Origin: VBCG01 sp044226535
GTDB lineage: Bacteria; Pseudomonadota; Gammaproteobacteria; Burkholderiales; Casimicrobiaceae
Length of the DNA: 64,000 nucleotides
Assembly (NCBI GenBank): GCA_044226535.1
Contig: JBGAGT010000018.1
Coordinates: forward strand, 21,080 to 85,079
Reading direction: 5' to 3'
Shown: piece by piece, positions 7,224 to 17,578 of the stretch
Layout of the letters: every line of letters starts with the position of its first letter
How positions within the stretch are numbered: position 1 is the first letter of the stretch
Program-made: the position numbers and the translations under genes
Notes under the pieces: model-generated
Told to the model about the DNA's origin: nothing
What the model saw: only the letters and a program-made list of their open reading frames with translations
Databases searched by the model: none

Positions 7224-8254
7224 GGTGTCGCGTCGATGGTGAGCGAGGCGCCGGCATCCGCGAGGGTGTAGGCCATCGCCCCCATTTCCGGCGCATTGCG
7301 CGCGGAAGCGTTGCCTTCCTGCGCGCGCCGCTTCACGCCCTGCAGGATGGCCGCGAGCCGGAAGTAGCTGAAGGCGAGGTAGAAGCTCCAATGCGGCACG
7401 CCCGGCATGCCGCGTAGCGCGCAATAGCGGGCGACCAGCGCCGCTTCGTCGGGGATGCCGAGGGCGGCGCGGTCCTCTCCCGCGAGCCCCCGGATCGGCG
7501 CGTCGGGCGGCAGCCGCAGGCACATGCAGAGGTAGGCGAGGTCGGCGAGGCCGTTGCCCAGTGTCGAGAGCTCCCAGTCGAGCGTCGCGAGGAGCTTCGG
7601 CCCCTGCGCGTCGAAGATCAGGTTGTCGATGCGGTAGTCGCCGTGCACCAGCGAGGGCGGGCCCTCGTCGGCGACGCAGTTCGCGGGCAGCCAAGCGATC
7701 AGCCGCTCCATCCCCGCGTGATGGTCGGTCTGCGACGCGCGGTATTGCTTGGTCCACACGGCGATCTGGCGCTCGAAGTAGTTGCCGGCGCGACCGTAGT
7801 CGGCCAGCCCCGCGGCGTCGACGTCGACGGCGTGCAGCGCCGCGAGGTTGTCGACGAGCGCCTCGTGGTAGGCCGCGCGCGAGGAGCGCGCCACCTCGGG
7901 CAGCGCAGGGTCCCAGAACACGCGGCCCTTCACCCGCGCCATGACGTAGAACAGGCTGCCGATCACCTCGCGGTCCTCGCAGAGGTGGTAGGGCCGCGGC
8001 ACGGGGACGGCCGTGCGCGAGAGCGCCTTCAGCACGCGGTATTCGCGGTCGACGGCATGCGCCGACTTGAGGAGCGGGCCCGGGGGCTGGCGCCGAAGCA
8101 CGTACTCGCCGCTGCGCGCTGTGAGCAGGAACGTCGGGTTCGACTGGCCGCCGGGGAACTTGCGCGCCGTCAGCGGGCCCTGGAAGCCCTCGAGGTGACG
8201 CTCCAGGTACTGCGAGAGGCGCTCGACGTCGAGCGCGTGGGCATCGCCGCTCAT
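7220..8254 (-). CDS. Phosphotransferase (APH/ACAD10-type kinase)
   Basis: Aminoglycoside-phosphotransferase-fold kinase of 344 residues. Visible motifs are LVHGDYRIDNLIF (Brenner-type catalytic loop with HGDxxxxN) and the metal-binding DWELSTLGNGLADLAY. In animal ACAD10/11 proteins this domain is fused to an acyl-CoA dehydrogenase and phosphorylates 4-hydroxy-acids so that they can be converted to acyl-CoA enoyl products. Here the dehydrogenase is the separate gene 19 bases upstream, which makes the same pathway (4-hydroxyacyl-CoA catabolism) the best inference. It is unlikely to be an antibiotic-resistance gene. The stop overlaps the GTG start of the MFS gene. Confidence 0.85.
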   Translation of the reverse strand: MSGDAHALDVERLSQYLERHLEGFQGPLTARKFPGGQSNPTFLLTARSGEYVLRRQPPGPLLKSAHAVDREYRVLKALSRTAVPVPRPYHLCEDREVIGSLFYVMARVKGRVFWDPALPEVARSSRAAYHEALVDNLAALHAVDVDAAGLADYGRAGNYFERQIAVWTKQYRASQTDHHAGMERLIAWLPANCVADEGPPSLVHGDYRIDNLIFDAQGPKLLATLDWELSTLGNGLADLAYLCMCLRLPPDAPIRGLAGEDRAALGIPDEAALVARYCALRGMPGVPHWSFYLAFSYFRLAAILQGVKRRAQEGNASARNAPEMGAMAYTLADAGASLTIDATP

Positions 8255-8273
8255 CGCCCGCCGGCGGCCCGCA

Positions 8274-9458
8274 TCACGCGGACGGGCCGGCCGCGGCGTG
8301 GCCCTGCGCGCCGGCGATCTTGCGCGCCATGCTCCAGCGGTGCACCTCGCTCGGGCCGTCGTAGATGCGGAAGGCGCGCATGTCCATGAAGATGCGCATC
8401 AGCTGCGTCTCGCCGGTGACGCCCTGTCCGCCGAGGACCTGCACGCAGCGGTCGACGACGCGCCACGCGGCCTCGGAGCACGTGACCTTGGCGCGGCTCG
8501 ACTCGAAGCCGCCCTTGTGGCCCTGGTCGAGCAGCCACGCGGTGTGCCAGATGTGGAGGCGCGCGGTGGTGAGGTCGATGTCGTTGTCGGCGAGCATGAA
8601 GCCCACGCCCTCGTGCTCGGCGAGGGGCTTGCCGAAGGCCGTTCGCCGCCGGGCGTAATCGACGGCGATGTCGTGCGCACGGCGCGCCTGGCCGAGCCAG
8701 CGCATGCAGTGCGTGAGGCGCGCGGGCGCGAGGCGTACCTGCGCGTAGCGGAAGCCCTGGCCGACCTCGCCGAGCACGTCGTCGGCCGGCACGCGCAGGT
8801 CCTCGAGCGCCAGCACCGCGTGGCCGCCGGTGAAGCAGCGGTCCATGCTGTCCATCTGCCGCTCGATGCGGATGCCGGGGCGGTCCATGTCGGTGAGGAA
8901 CATGGTCGAGCTGCCGTCGTCCATGCGCGCCATCACGATCGCGTACTGCGCGCCCTCGGCGCCGGTGATGAACCACTTGCGGCCGTTGATCACGTAGGCG
9001 TCGCCGTCGCGCACGGCCCGCGTCGACAGCATCGAGGGGTCGGCGCCGGCACCGTCGGGCTCGGTCATGGCGAAGCACGAGCGCGTGCGGCCTTCCACCT
9101 GCGGGCGCAGCCAGCGCTCCTTCTGCCGGGGCGTGGCGACGGCCTCCATGAGGTGGATGTTGCCCTCGTCGGGCGCGTGCACGTTGAGCGCGGTGGGGCC
9201 GAGCCACGAGTAGCCCGCCTCCTCGAAGACCACCGCCTTGGCGACGTGCGAGAGCCCGAGGCCGCCCATCTCCACCGAGGCATGGGGTGTCAGCAACCCG
9301 GCGCGGCGCGCGCGCGACACGAGCTCCTGCCGCAAGGCCTCGTCGGGCCCGTGCGGGCCCTGGCGCGGGTCGCCCTCCAGCGGGATGACCTCCTCGGCGA
9401 CGAAGCGTCGCGTGCGATCGCGCAACGCGAGGGTCGCGTCGGGAAGGTTGAAATCCAT
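8274..9458 (-). CDS. Acyl-CoA dehydrogenase, ACAD11-like
   Basis: FAD-dependent acyl-CoA dehydrogenase of 394 residues, the standard family length. CFAMTEPDGAGADPS and WFITGAEGAQYAIVMAR are the FAD/substrate binding strands. QVLGGQGVTGETQLMRIFMD and AFRIYDGPSEVHRWSMA form the C-terminal helical domain. In the latter an Asp (YDG) occupies the place of the usual catalytic Glu (YEG), a feature I associate with the ACAD10/11 branch. It heads a leftward operon with an APH-type kinase, MFS transporter and phasin-like gene, and is divergent from an SDR gene 71 bases away. Role: oxidation of a branched, long or hydroxylated acyl-CoA. Confidence 0.88.
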   Translation of the reverse strand: MDFNLPDATLALRDRTRRFVAEEVIPLEGDPRQGPHGPDEALRQELVSRARRAGLLTPHASVEMGGLGLSHVAKAVVFEEAGYSWLGPTALNVHAPDEGNIHLMEAVATPRQKERWLRPQVEGRTRSCFAMTEPDGAGADPSMLSTRAVRDGDAYVINGRKWFITGAEGAQYAIVMARMDDGSSTMFLTDMDRPGIRIERQMDSMDRCFTGGHAVLALEDLRVPADDVLGEVGQGFRYAQVRLAPARLTHCMRWLGQARRAHDIAVDYARRRTAFGKPLAEHEGVGFMLADNDIDLTTARLHIWHTAWLLDQGHKGGFESSRAKVTCSEAAWRVVDRCVQVLGGQGVTGETQLMRIFMDMRAFRIYDGPSEVHRWSMARKIAGAQGHAAAGPSA

Positions 9459-9529
9459 GGACGTTCAATGTTATCAGAGCGAACGCGCGCGGCGGCTGCG
9501 CCGCGCCTGGGAAACGGGGGAGGGCTGCA

Positions 9530-10291
9530 ATGGACCTGAGGCTCGACGGACGTGTCGCCCTGGTGACGGGTGCGAACGGCGGCCTGGGGGCGCGCTTCGC
9601 GACCACGCTCGCGGCGGCGGGCGCCAGGGTGGCGGCGTGCGCGCGCAAGCCCGAGTCGCTCGCGACGCTGGTCACGCGGATCCGCGAGGCCGGCGGCGTC
9701 GCGCACCCGGTCGCGCTCGACGTCACGCGGCGCGCGAGCGTGGTCGCGGCCTTCGAGGACGCGGCGCGCGCACTCGGGCCGGTGACGGTGGTCGTCAACA
9801 ACGCCGGCGTGGCGGTGACCAAGCCGCTGCTCGAGCACAGCGACGAGGACTGGGACGAGGTCGTCGGCGTCAACCTCACGGGCGCGTGGCGCGTCGCGCA
9901 GGAGGCCGCGCGGCACATGGTGAAGAATGCTTCGGGCGGCAGCATCGTCAACATCGCGTCGGTGCTGGGCCTGCGCGTCGCGGCGCAGGTGCCGAGCTAC
10001 GCGGCCTCGAAGGCGGCGTTGATCCACCTGACGAAGGCGATGGCGCTGGAGCTCGCGCGCCACGGCATCCGCGTCAACGCACTGGCGCCGGGCTATGTCG
10101 AGACCTCGATCAACCGCGATTTCTTCGCGAGCGACGCCGGGCAGGCGCTGGTCCGGCGCATCCCGCAGCGGCGCATCGGCAAGCCCGGGGAGCTCGACGG
10201 CCCCTTGCTGCTCCTCGCCTCCGACGCGGGCGCCTATGCGACGGGCTCCGTCATCGTCGTCGACGGCGGGCACCTCGTGAACACGCTGTAG
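9530..10291 (+). CDS. SDR family oxidoreductase
   Basis: Classical short-chain dehydrogenase of 253 residues. The NAD(P) motif TGANGGLGARF is at about residue 14, NNAG near 91, the catalytic Ser in NIASVLGL, and YAASK supplies the catalytic Tyr and Lys. PGYVETSI follows, and the C-terminus TGSVIVVDGGHL is typical. An Ala-Cys-Ala-Arg-Lys (ACARK) after beta-2 suggests NADP preference. It is transcribed divergently from the acyl-CoA dehydrogenase gene, so a role in hydroxyacyl-CoA or related beta-oxidation chemistry is likely but not proven. Confidence 0.88.
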   Translation: MDLRLDGRVALVTGANGGLGARFATTLAAAGARVAACARKPESLATLVTRIREAGGVAHPVALDVTRRASVVAAFEDAARALGPVTVVVNNAGVAVTKPLLEHSDEDWDEVVGVNLTGAWRVAQEAARHMVKNASGGSIVNIASVLGLRVAAQVPSYAASKAALIHLTKAMALELARHGIRVNALAPGYVETSINRDFFASDAGQALVRRIPQRRIGKPGELDGPLLLLASDAGAYATGSVIVVDGGHLVNTL

Positions 10292-10316
10292 CGCCGCGCG
10301 CGCGGCGGCCGCGGCC

Positions 10317-10832
10317 TCAGACGAAGCGCGCGATCGCCTCGACGTCCTCGGGGAACATCTGCCCGGGCTCGGCCATCACCACGCGGCCGTCGCGGCCGCG
10401 CACCACCGTCACCGGCAGCCCCCTGGTGGGCTTGGACAGCACGGGCTCGATCGCCGGCGCGACGATGGTCGAGGGAAAGCTGTAGCCCCGGCTCGCACGA
10501 TAGCGCAGCGCGTCGTCGATGCGCGTGTCGATGGACACCGCGATCATCCTGAGGCCGCGCGGCTGCTGCGCGTCCCACAGCTTCTGCATGTAGGGATTCT
10601 GGATGGCGCAGAACGGGCACCAGCTCGCCCACCAGTAGACGATCACCGCGTGACCCTCCGCCTCGGCGGCACGGAAGCTGCCGCCTTCGAGGAGCGGCGC
10701 GTCGACGAGCTCGAGCCTGGAGCCGATCGCCGGCAGCGGCCGCTCCGCGGCGGCGCGCGCGAAGCGCGGGTTCAGCATGCTCAAGAGCGGCGGCGCCAGG
10801 CCAAGGGCGCCGATCAATGTTCGCCTGCGCAT
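10317..10832 (-). CDS. TlpA-like periplasmic thioredoxin-fold protein
   Basis: Exported thiol-disulfide protein of 171 residues. The N-terminus MRRRTLIGALGLAPPLLSML followed by ARAAAERP looks like a signal peptide. The redox centre is WWASWCPFC, a CxxC in the position of TlpA/ResA-type thioredoxins, with the cis-Pro region RGLPVTVV near residue 139. Such proteins reduce disulfides in apocytochromes or copper-site proteins in the periplasm; the client here is unknown. It is transcribed alone, leftward, just downstream of and convergent with the SDR gene. Confidence 0.8.
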   Translation of the reverse strand: MRRRTLIGALGLAPPLLSMLNPRFARAAAERPLPAIGSRLELVDAPLLEGGSFRAAEAEGHAVIVYWWASWCPFCAIQNPYMQKLWDAQQPRGLRMIAVSIDTRIDDALRYRASRGYSFPSTIVAPAIEPVLSKPTRGLPVTVVRGRDGRVVMAEPGQMFPEDVEAIARFV

Positions 10833-10941
10833 CCGGTCACGCGAGAGGGATCCGAAAGATCGGGACGGCGAGCATTATGACCGTTCTCCCTGGCGCTTCG
10901 CCATTGCGCGCAGGTCCGTCAGCCCGGCGGAGGGCGTCGCG

Positions 10942-12702
<1,761 letters not shown>

Positions 12703-12713
12703 GGTCGATCCTC

Positions 12714-13796
12714 CTAGGCGGCGTGCAGCGACGAGCGTGCGGGCACGCACGCCGGCTCGGCGGTCGGGGCCGGGGTCGCGGATGTGGAAGGGGCCGAAGG
12801 GGCCAAAGCGGCCGAGGGGGCGGGCACGATCGACTGCGCGAGCAGCGTCGTCAGCGCGTACACGGCCTCGATGTGCGGCGTCGGCACGCGGACCAGCCGC
12901 CCGAGCTCGATCACCGAGCCCACCAGCGCGTCGATCTCCGGCGCGCGCCCGGCCTCGATGTCCTGCAGCATCGAGGTCTTGTGCCGCCCGACCTTCTCGG
13001 CGCCGGCGATGCGCCGGTCGATGTCGACGCGGAAGGTGATGCCCAGCGCCTCCGCGACGGCCTGGGCCTCGCCCATCATGGCCGCGGCGAGCCCGCGCGC
13101 GGGTGCGTGCCGGCAGATGTCGAGCAGCGTCGCGCGCGACAGCGCGCTGATGGGGTTGAAGGTGAGGTTGCCCCAGAGCTTGAGCCAGATCTCGGCGCGG
13201 ATGTCGGCGAGCACCGGCGCCTTGAAGCCCGCGCGCTCGAAGGCACCGGAGACCCGCCGCACGCGTTCGCTGTCGCGCCCGTCGAGCTCGCCCAGCGGGA
13301 AGCGCTCGCCCTCGATGTGCCGCACGAGGCCCGGCGCGACGAGCTCCGAGGCGGGGTAGACGACGCAGCCCAGGACACGCTCGGCGGGAATCGCCGCACC
13401 GATCGTCCCCTCGGGATCGACGCTGCGCAGCCGCGTGCCGGCCAGCGTGCCGCCGTGCGCGTGGAAGTACCACCAGGGAATGCCGTTCTGCATGGTGACC
13501 ACGACGGTGTCGGGACCGAAGAGCCGTGGCACCTCGCGCGCCACCGCCGCGAGCTGGTGCGCCTTCAGCCCCAGCACCACCACGTCCTGGGGGCCCGGCG
13601 CGGCGTAGTCGTCGAAGGCGCGCACGCCGCGCACGGTCTCGATCAGGCCCTCGCGCGACTCCAGTCGGAAGCCGTGCCGGCCGATGGCCTCGAGGTGCGC
13701 GCCGCGCACCATGAAGCTCACGTCCTCGCCCGCCAGCGCGAGCCGCGCGCCGACATAGCCCCCAATGGCACCTGCACCCACGATCGCGAACTTCAT
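12714..13796 (-). CDS. 2-dehydropantoate 2-reductase family protein
   Basis: NADPH-dependent reductase of the PanE/ApbA family, 360 residues, longer than the usual 300 owing to an Ala/Pro-rich tail of about 40 residues. The Rossmann motif is IVGAGAIGGYVGA at residues 5-17, VLGLKAHQ holds the conserved Lys, and KLWGNLTFNPISAL carries the catalytic Lys and Asn of the C-terminal domain. The ATG at 13796 begins exactly at the Rossmann strand. Co-transcription with gcl suggests it may reduce tartronate semialdehyde, a job usually done by the unrelated GlxR/GarR family, rather than ketopantoate; this is inference from context only. Confidence 0.8.
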   Translation of the reverse strand: MKFAIVGAGAIGGYVGARLALAGEDVSFMVRGAHLEAIGRHGFRLESREGLIETVRGVRAFDDYAAPGPQDVVVLGLKAHQLAAVAREVPRLFGPDTVVVTMQNGIPWWYFHAHGGTLAGTRLRSVDPEGTIGAAIPAERVLGCVVYPASELVAPGLVRHIEGERFPLGELDGRDSERVRRVSGAFERAGFKAPVLADIRAEIWLKLWGNLTFNPISALSRATLLDICRHAPARGLAAAMMGEAQAVAEALGITFRVDIDRRIAGAEKVGRHKTSMLQDIEAGRAPEIDALVGSVIELGRLVRVPTPHIEAVYALTTLLAQSIVPAPSAALAPSAPSTSATPAPTAEPACVPARSSLHAA

Positions 13797-13871
13797 CCAT
13801 TCTCCCCGGGTCGCCGTGATCGGCCATGCGTTGCGGTGGCCGGTGTTGCGAGGCATCCTAGCCCGCGAAAA

Positions 13872-13919
13872 TCATAGATTCCAATCGTTTGTCATGATAA
13901 AAACCATAATCGATACCTT
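13872..13919. promoter_or_regulatory. AT-rich divergent control region of the LysR regulator and the gcl pair
   Basis: About 50 bases immediately before the LysR start are strikingly AT-rich for this genome and contain short dyads (GATTCCAATC, ATCGAT, and ATCAT with ATGAT 18 bases apart). LysR-type regulators bind such T-rich dyads next to their own gene to control the divergent operon. I cannot single out one T-N11-A box with certainty. Confidence 0.4.
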
Positions 13920-14879
13920 ATGAAAAACGCCACGCTGCGGCAGCTCAAGGTCTTCGAGGCGGTGGCGCGCCACGCGAGCTTCACGCGCGCCGCGCAGGAG
14001 CTCCACCTCACCCAGCCCGCGGTCTCGGCGCAGGTGCAGCAGCTCGCGCACCACGCCGGCGTGCCGCTGTTCGAGCAGCTCGGCAAGAAGGTCTACCTGA
14101 CGCGCGCCGGCGCCGAGGTGCTTGCGCACAGCCGCGCGATCATCCAACAGTTCCGCGCCGCCGAGGAATCGATCCAGGCGATGAAGGGCGTGTCCGGCGG
14201 CAGGCTGATCGTCACGGTGATCAGCGCAGGCGACTACTTCTTCCCGCATGTGCTGGCGGCGTTCTCGCGCACGCATCCGGGCGTGGTGCACGACCTGCGC
14301 GTGGTCAACCGCCGGGAGCTGCTGCGCCAGCTCGACCAGAACCTCACCGACCTCGGCATCATGGTGCGCGTCCCCGACGACCCCGACGTGCTGTCGGAGG
14401 CCTTCGCGCCGCACCCCTACGTGATCGTCGCGCCGCCCCGGCACGCGCTGGCGGGGCGGCGCGCGGTGCGCATGGCGCGGCTCCTGGAGGAGCCTTTCGC
14501 GGTGCGCGAGGAGGGCTCGGACACGCGTCACACCATGGCGCGCGGCTTCGGCGCGGCGATGGCGAAGGTGTCCGTCGCCATGGAGATCGGCACCAACGAG
14601 ACCATCAAGCAGGCGGTGATGGCCGGCATGGGGGTCGCCTTCCTCTCGGCGCACGCGGTCGCGCAGGAGCTGCAGACCGGTCGGCTGGTGGCCCTCGACG
14701 TGCAGGGCTTCCCGCACCGGGAGAGCTGGAACGTGGTGCACCGGCGGGGCAAGCGCCTGCCGCCGGTAGCCGGCGCGTTCAAGGCCTTCCTGCGCCACGA
14801 GGGCGCCGCCATCATCGAGTCGGTGACGGGCGTGGATGCGCGCTGGCGCGCGTCGCGCCGCAAGGCTCCGGCGCGCTGA
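13920..14879 (+). CDS. LysR family transcriptional regulator
   Basis: LysR-type regulator of 319 residues. The N-terminal winged helix is LRQLKVFEAVARHASFTRAA with the recognition helix in LTQPAVSAQVQQLAHHAG. The effector domain begins around residue 90 (GGRLIVTVISAGDYFFP). The TLRQLKVFEAVARH pattern is of the CbbR/CysB-like branch. It is divergent from the ketopantoate-reductase-like gene and gcl and is therefore the likely activator of that pair, responding to glyoxylate or a related metabolite. The start ATG is at 13920, inside the AT-rich tract. Confidence 0.88.
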   Translation: MKNATLRQLKVFEAVARHASFTRAAQELHLTQPAVSAQVQQLAHHAGVPLFEQLGKKVYLTRAGAEVLAHSRAIIQQFRAAEESIQAMKGVSGGRLIVTVISAGDYFFPHVLAAFSRTHPGVVHDLRVVNRRELLRQLDQNLTDLGIMVRVPDDPDVLSEAFAPHPYVIVAPPRHALAGRRAVRMARLLEEPFAVREEGSDTRHTMARGFGAAMAKVSVAMEIGTNETIKQAVMAGMGVAFLSAHAVAQELQTGRLVALDVQGFPHRESWNVVHRRGKRLPPVAGAFKAFLRHEGAAIIESVTGVDARWRASRRKAPAR

Positions 14880-14881
14880 GC

Positions 14882-14917
14882 GCGCCGGGGGAGGGGCCTT
14901 CGCGGCCCTCCCGGCGC
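14882..14917. terminator. Stem-loop between convergent genes
   Basis: GCGCCGGG...AGGG...CC and GGCCCTCCCGGCGC form a long GC stem closed by TTCG, lying three bases after the LysR stop and just before the stop of the convergent lipoprotein gene. There is no T-run, so termination is inferred from shape and position. Confidence 0.45.
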
Positions 14918-14924
14918 CGCCTGG

Positions 14925-15356
14925 TCAGAGCATCTGGATGCCGTTGCCCGACACGCGGACGCGGTCGCCGATGCGGAAGATCGGGGGCGAGGTCTGCTGG
15001 ATGGTCGCCAGCGAGCCGTCGTCGTAGCGCACGCCGACGCGCCAGACGGTGGTCTGCGAGTTGTTGGCGACTGCGTTGCCCGCCGCGGCGCCGCCGGCGG
15101 CGCCCGCCACCGTCGCCACCGTGCGTCCCGTGCCGCTGCCGATCAGGCTGCCCAGGGCGCCGCCGACCACCGCGCCGCCGATCACGCCTGCCGTGTTGCC
15201 CATGTTCTGCACCTGGTCCTGGGTGATGGATTCGACGACGCCGTCGCGGCTCGCCGGCTGCGACACCTGGAATGCAGGCGGCGTGTTGCAGCCCGCCAGC
15301 ATCAGGAGCGCCAGCAGCGGTGCGAAAAGGGCTTGTTTCGACAATTTCAAGGTCAT
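14925..15356 (-). CDS. Glycine-zipper outer membrane lipoprotein (SlyB-like)
   Basis: Exported lipoprotein of 143 residues. The signal peptide MTLKLSKQALFAPLLALLML ends in a lipobox LAGC. The central segment NTAGVIGGAVVGGALGSLIG followed by TVAGAAGGAAAGNAVA is a Gly-zipper membrane hairpin, as in SlyB/PcP lipoproteins. A short beta domain at the C-terminus (WRVGVRYDDGSLATI ... FRIGDRVRV) resembles the SlyB tail. The ATG at 15356 has a GGAG site and is preferred over a start 20 codons upstream. The role is envelope integrity; no partner gene is adjacent. Confidence 0.82.
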   Translation of the reverse strand: MTLKLSKQALFAPLLALLMLAGCNTPPAFQVSQPASRDGVVESITQDQVQNMGNTAGVIGGAVVGGALGSLIGSGTGRTVATVAGAAGGAAAGNAVANNSQTTVWRVGVRYDDGSLATIQQTSPPIFRIGDRVRVSGNGIQML

Positions 15357-15600
15357 TGGTATTCTCCGGTTGTTCGCGACCCCTCGGGGGCCACGCGGGT
15401 ATTCAGGGACCAGCATACGCGTCGGTGAACGCTGGCTCGGGCAGGCGCGACATCCCCGCCGCGCGGCATGTCACCGCGGGCTTCGACAGGGAGTTGGCGC
15501 AGGCGTTCACCCTCGAGCCGGGCCGGCGCGGACGGGGTGGGTCCACCGCGCCCGTTACCTTGGCGTACGCGCGCGGTGCCGGTTCAGGCATCATCACGCC

Positions 15601-16305
15601 GTGAACGCGCCTCCCGTGCTTTTCCTTCCCGGCCTGCTGTGCGACGCTGCGCTGTTCGCGCCGCAGCTCGCGGCGCTCGCCGGCACCGCGGAGCTGCGCG
15701 TCGCCGACCTCACGCGAGGCGAGACCATGACGGCGCTGGCCCGCGCGGCGCTCGACCAGGCGCCGTGGCCGCGGTTCGCGATCGCAGGCCTGTCGATGGG
15801 CGGCTACGCCGCGCACGAGATGCTGCGCCTCGCGCCGCAGCGCATCGCCGGCGTCGCACTTCTCGACACCTCGGCGCGGCCGGAGACGCCCGAGGCGACG
15901 GCCAATCGCGAGCGCCTGATGGCGCTGGCCGAGCGCGACTTCCCCGCGGTGATCGACACGTTGTTGCCCAAGTTCATGCATCCCGACCATGTCGCCGACG
16001 CGCGGCTCGCGGGCACCGTGCGCGACATGGCGCTGCGCATCGGCCCCGAGGTCTTCCCGCGCCAGGAGCGGGCGATCATCTCGCGTGCCGACAGCCGCGC
16101 CGGCCTCGCCCGCATCGCCTGTCCGGCCGTGGTCATCACCGGCGCCGAGGACGCGCTCATCACCCGCGAGATGCACGCCGAGCAGGCCGAGGGCATCCCC
16201 GGCGCGAAGCTGGTGGTGATCCCGCATTGCGGGCACCTTTCCACCCTCGAGCAGCCGGCCGCCGTAAACGACGCGCTGCGCGAGTGGCTCGCAAGGATGG
16301 CATGA
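15601..16305 (+). CDS. Alpha/beta hydrolase
   Basis: Alpha/beta hydrolase-fold protein of 234 residues. The nucleophile elbow is GLSMGGYAA (Ser about residue 66), the oxyanion strand is VLFLPGLLCD, an acid residue is in GAEDALI, and the catalytic His is in IPHCGHLSTLEQP. The start is GTG at 15601, placed so that the protein opens directly into the first beta strand. It is the first of four rightward genes. The substrate cannot be predicted; the best general call is an esterase. Confidence 0.82.
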   Translation: MNAPPVLFLPGLLCDAALFAPQLAALAGTAELRVADLTRGETMTALARAALDQAPWPRFAIAGLSMGGYAAHEMLRLAPQRIAGVALLDTSARPETPEATANRERLMALAERDFPAVIDTLLPKFMHPDHVADARLAGTVRDMALRIGPEVFPRQERAIISRADSRAGLARIACPAVVITGAEDALITREMHAEQAEGIPGAKLVVIPHCGHLSTLEQPAAVNDALREWLARMA

Positions 16306-16339
16306 CCCAGCCATTGCACGCACGAAAGGGGAGGCTGCG

Positions 16340-16768
16340 ATGAACGTGGCGATGTGGATCTTTCTCGGCTTCGGCGTGCTGGCCACGCTGGGCGGTGTCC
16401 TGACGCTGGCGATGCGGCTGCGCGCGCGCTTCTTCGGCGCGGTGGCCGAAGGCAAGGTGGTCGACCAGAAGGTCTCGACCTCGCACAACGATGCGCGGGG
16501 CCATGGCTCGGACAAGCTGTACGCGCCCGTGGTCGAGTTCCGCGCGGGCGACAAGACCTGCCGCTTCACCTCCATGGTGTCGGGCTCGGATCCCTGGAAG
16601 ACCGGCACGCGGGTCGAGGTGCGCTACCTGCCTTCCAACCCCGAGTCGACGGCCGAGATCGGCAGCGCGGGCCGCATGTTCGGCGCGCCCCTCGGCATGC
16701 TGCTGGTGGGGCTGCTGCTGATCGGTGCAACGCTGTACTTCCGCAGCCAGGGCGCCGGTGCCGGCTAG
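16340..16768 (+). CDS. DUF3592 membrane protein
   Basis: Protein of 142 residues with one hydrophobic segment at each end (residues 4-24 and about 114-134) and a soluble beta domain between them, the layout of DUF3592 proteins. Conserved features include VVDQKVS, YAPVVEFRAGDK, and VEVRYLPSNPEST. The function of the family is not known. It lies between an alpha/beta hydrolase and a TSUP permease in the same orientation (34 and 12 bases apart). Confidence 0.75.
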   Translation: MNVAMWIFLGFGVLATLGGVLTLAMRLRARFFGAVAEGKVVDQKVSTSHNDARGHGSDKLYAPVVEFRAGDKTCRFTSMVSGSDPWKTGTRVEVRYLPSNPESTAEIGSAGRMFGAPLGMLLVGLLLIGATLYFRSQGAGAG

Positions 16769-16780
16769 CCGCGCGCAAGC

Positions 16781-17515
16781 GTGATCGCGCAGGCGATTCC
16801 CTTCCTCGCGGCCTTCATCGTCGGCGCCTCCAAGGGAGGGCTGCCGGTGGTGGGGATGCTGGCGGTGCCGCTGATGGCGATCACCATGCCCCCGGTGCAG
16901 GCGGCGACGCTGCTGCTGCCGATCTACATGGTGACCGACGTGGTCGGCGTATACCTTTACCGGCGCCAGTTCAGCGCGCGCAACCTGAAGATCCTCATCC
17001 CCGCGGGCATCGCCGGCGTGGTGCTGGGCTGGCTCACCGCGGCGATGTTCTCCGACCGCGCGCTGTCGGCGCTGATCGGCTCCATCGGCATCGCGTTCTG
17101 CCTCAACGCCTGGCTGCGCGCGCGCTCGCGGGCGCCGGTGCAGCCCAGGCCCGCGAGCGTGCCGGCGGGGATCGTGTGGGGGACGCTGTCGGGCTTCACG
17201 AGCTTCGTCTCGCACTCGGGCGGCCCGCCGTTCCAGATCTACGTGCTGCCGCAGAAGCTCCCCAAGCTCGTGTTCGCAGGCACCTCGACCATCTTCTTCG
17301 CGGTGATCAACGCCGCCAAGCTGCCGCCCTACATGCAGCTGCGTCCCTATTCGATGCAGGACCTGCAGGCGATCGCGTGGCTCCTGCCCGCCGCGATCGC
17401 GGGCACGGTCGCCGGCGCGTGGCTCACGCGCCGCCTGCACGACCGCTGGTTCTTCATCGCCGTGCAGGTGGCCCTGCTGCTGGTGTCGCTGCGGCTCCTC
17501 TACGAGGCGCTCTGA
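16781..17515 (+). CDS. TSUP family permease (TauE/SafE-like)
   Basis: Inner-membrane permease of 244 residues with about eight hydrophobic segments. The first half carries ASKGGLPVVGM and the second half SFVSHSGGPPFQIYVLP, the two internal repeats of the sulfite exporter TauE/SafE (TSUP) family, which moves sulfite or small organosulfur and carboxylate anions. The start is GTG at 16781, 12 bases after the DUF3592 stop. The substrate is unknown. Confidence 0.85.
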   Translation: MIAQAIPFLAAFIVGASKGGLPVVGMLAVPLMAITMPPVQAATLLLPIYMVTDVVGVYLYRRQFSARNLKILIPAGIAGVVLGWLTAAMFSDRALSALIGSIGIAFCLNAWLRARSRAPVQPRPASVPAGIVWGTLSGFTSFVSHSGGPPFQIYVLPQKLPKLVFAGTSTIFFAVINAAKLPPYMQLRPYSMQDLQAIAWLLPAAIAGTVAGAWLTRRLHDRWFFIAVQVALLLVSLRLLYEAL

Positions 17516-17578
17516 CCGACGCGCAGGCCCGCCTTCGTCCGACAGACCGCCCCGGGGCGCGCGGGGCAAGCTCGCTCC

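Noticed and set aside
7220..8254. Aminoglycoside resistance phosphotransferase
   Set aside because: Operon with an ACAD11-like dehydrogenase and the HGDYRIDNLIF/DWELSTLG pattern fit the ACAD10-type kinases, not resistance enzymes.
8298..9539. Plus-strand open frame of 413 codons opposite the acyl-CoA dehydrogenase gene
   Set aside because: Shadow frame: the minus strand carries intact family motifs; the plus product is low-complexity and has none.
15357..15600. Possible small gene between the lipoprotein and hydrolase genes
   Set aside because: No frame with a ribosome site or recognisable motif; only short shadow frames are present.
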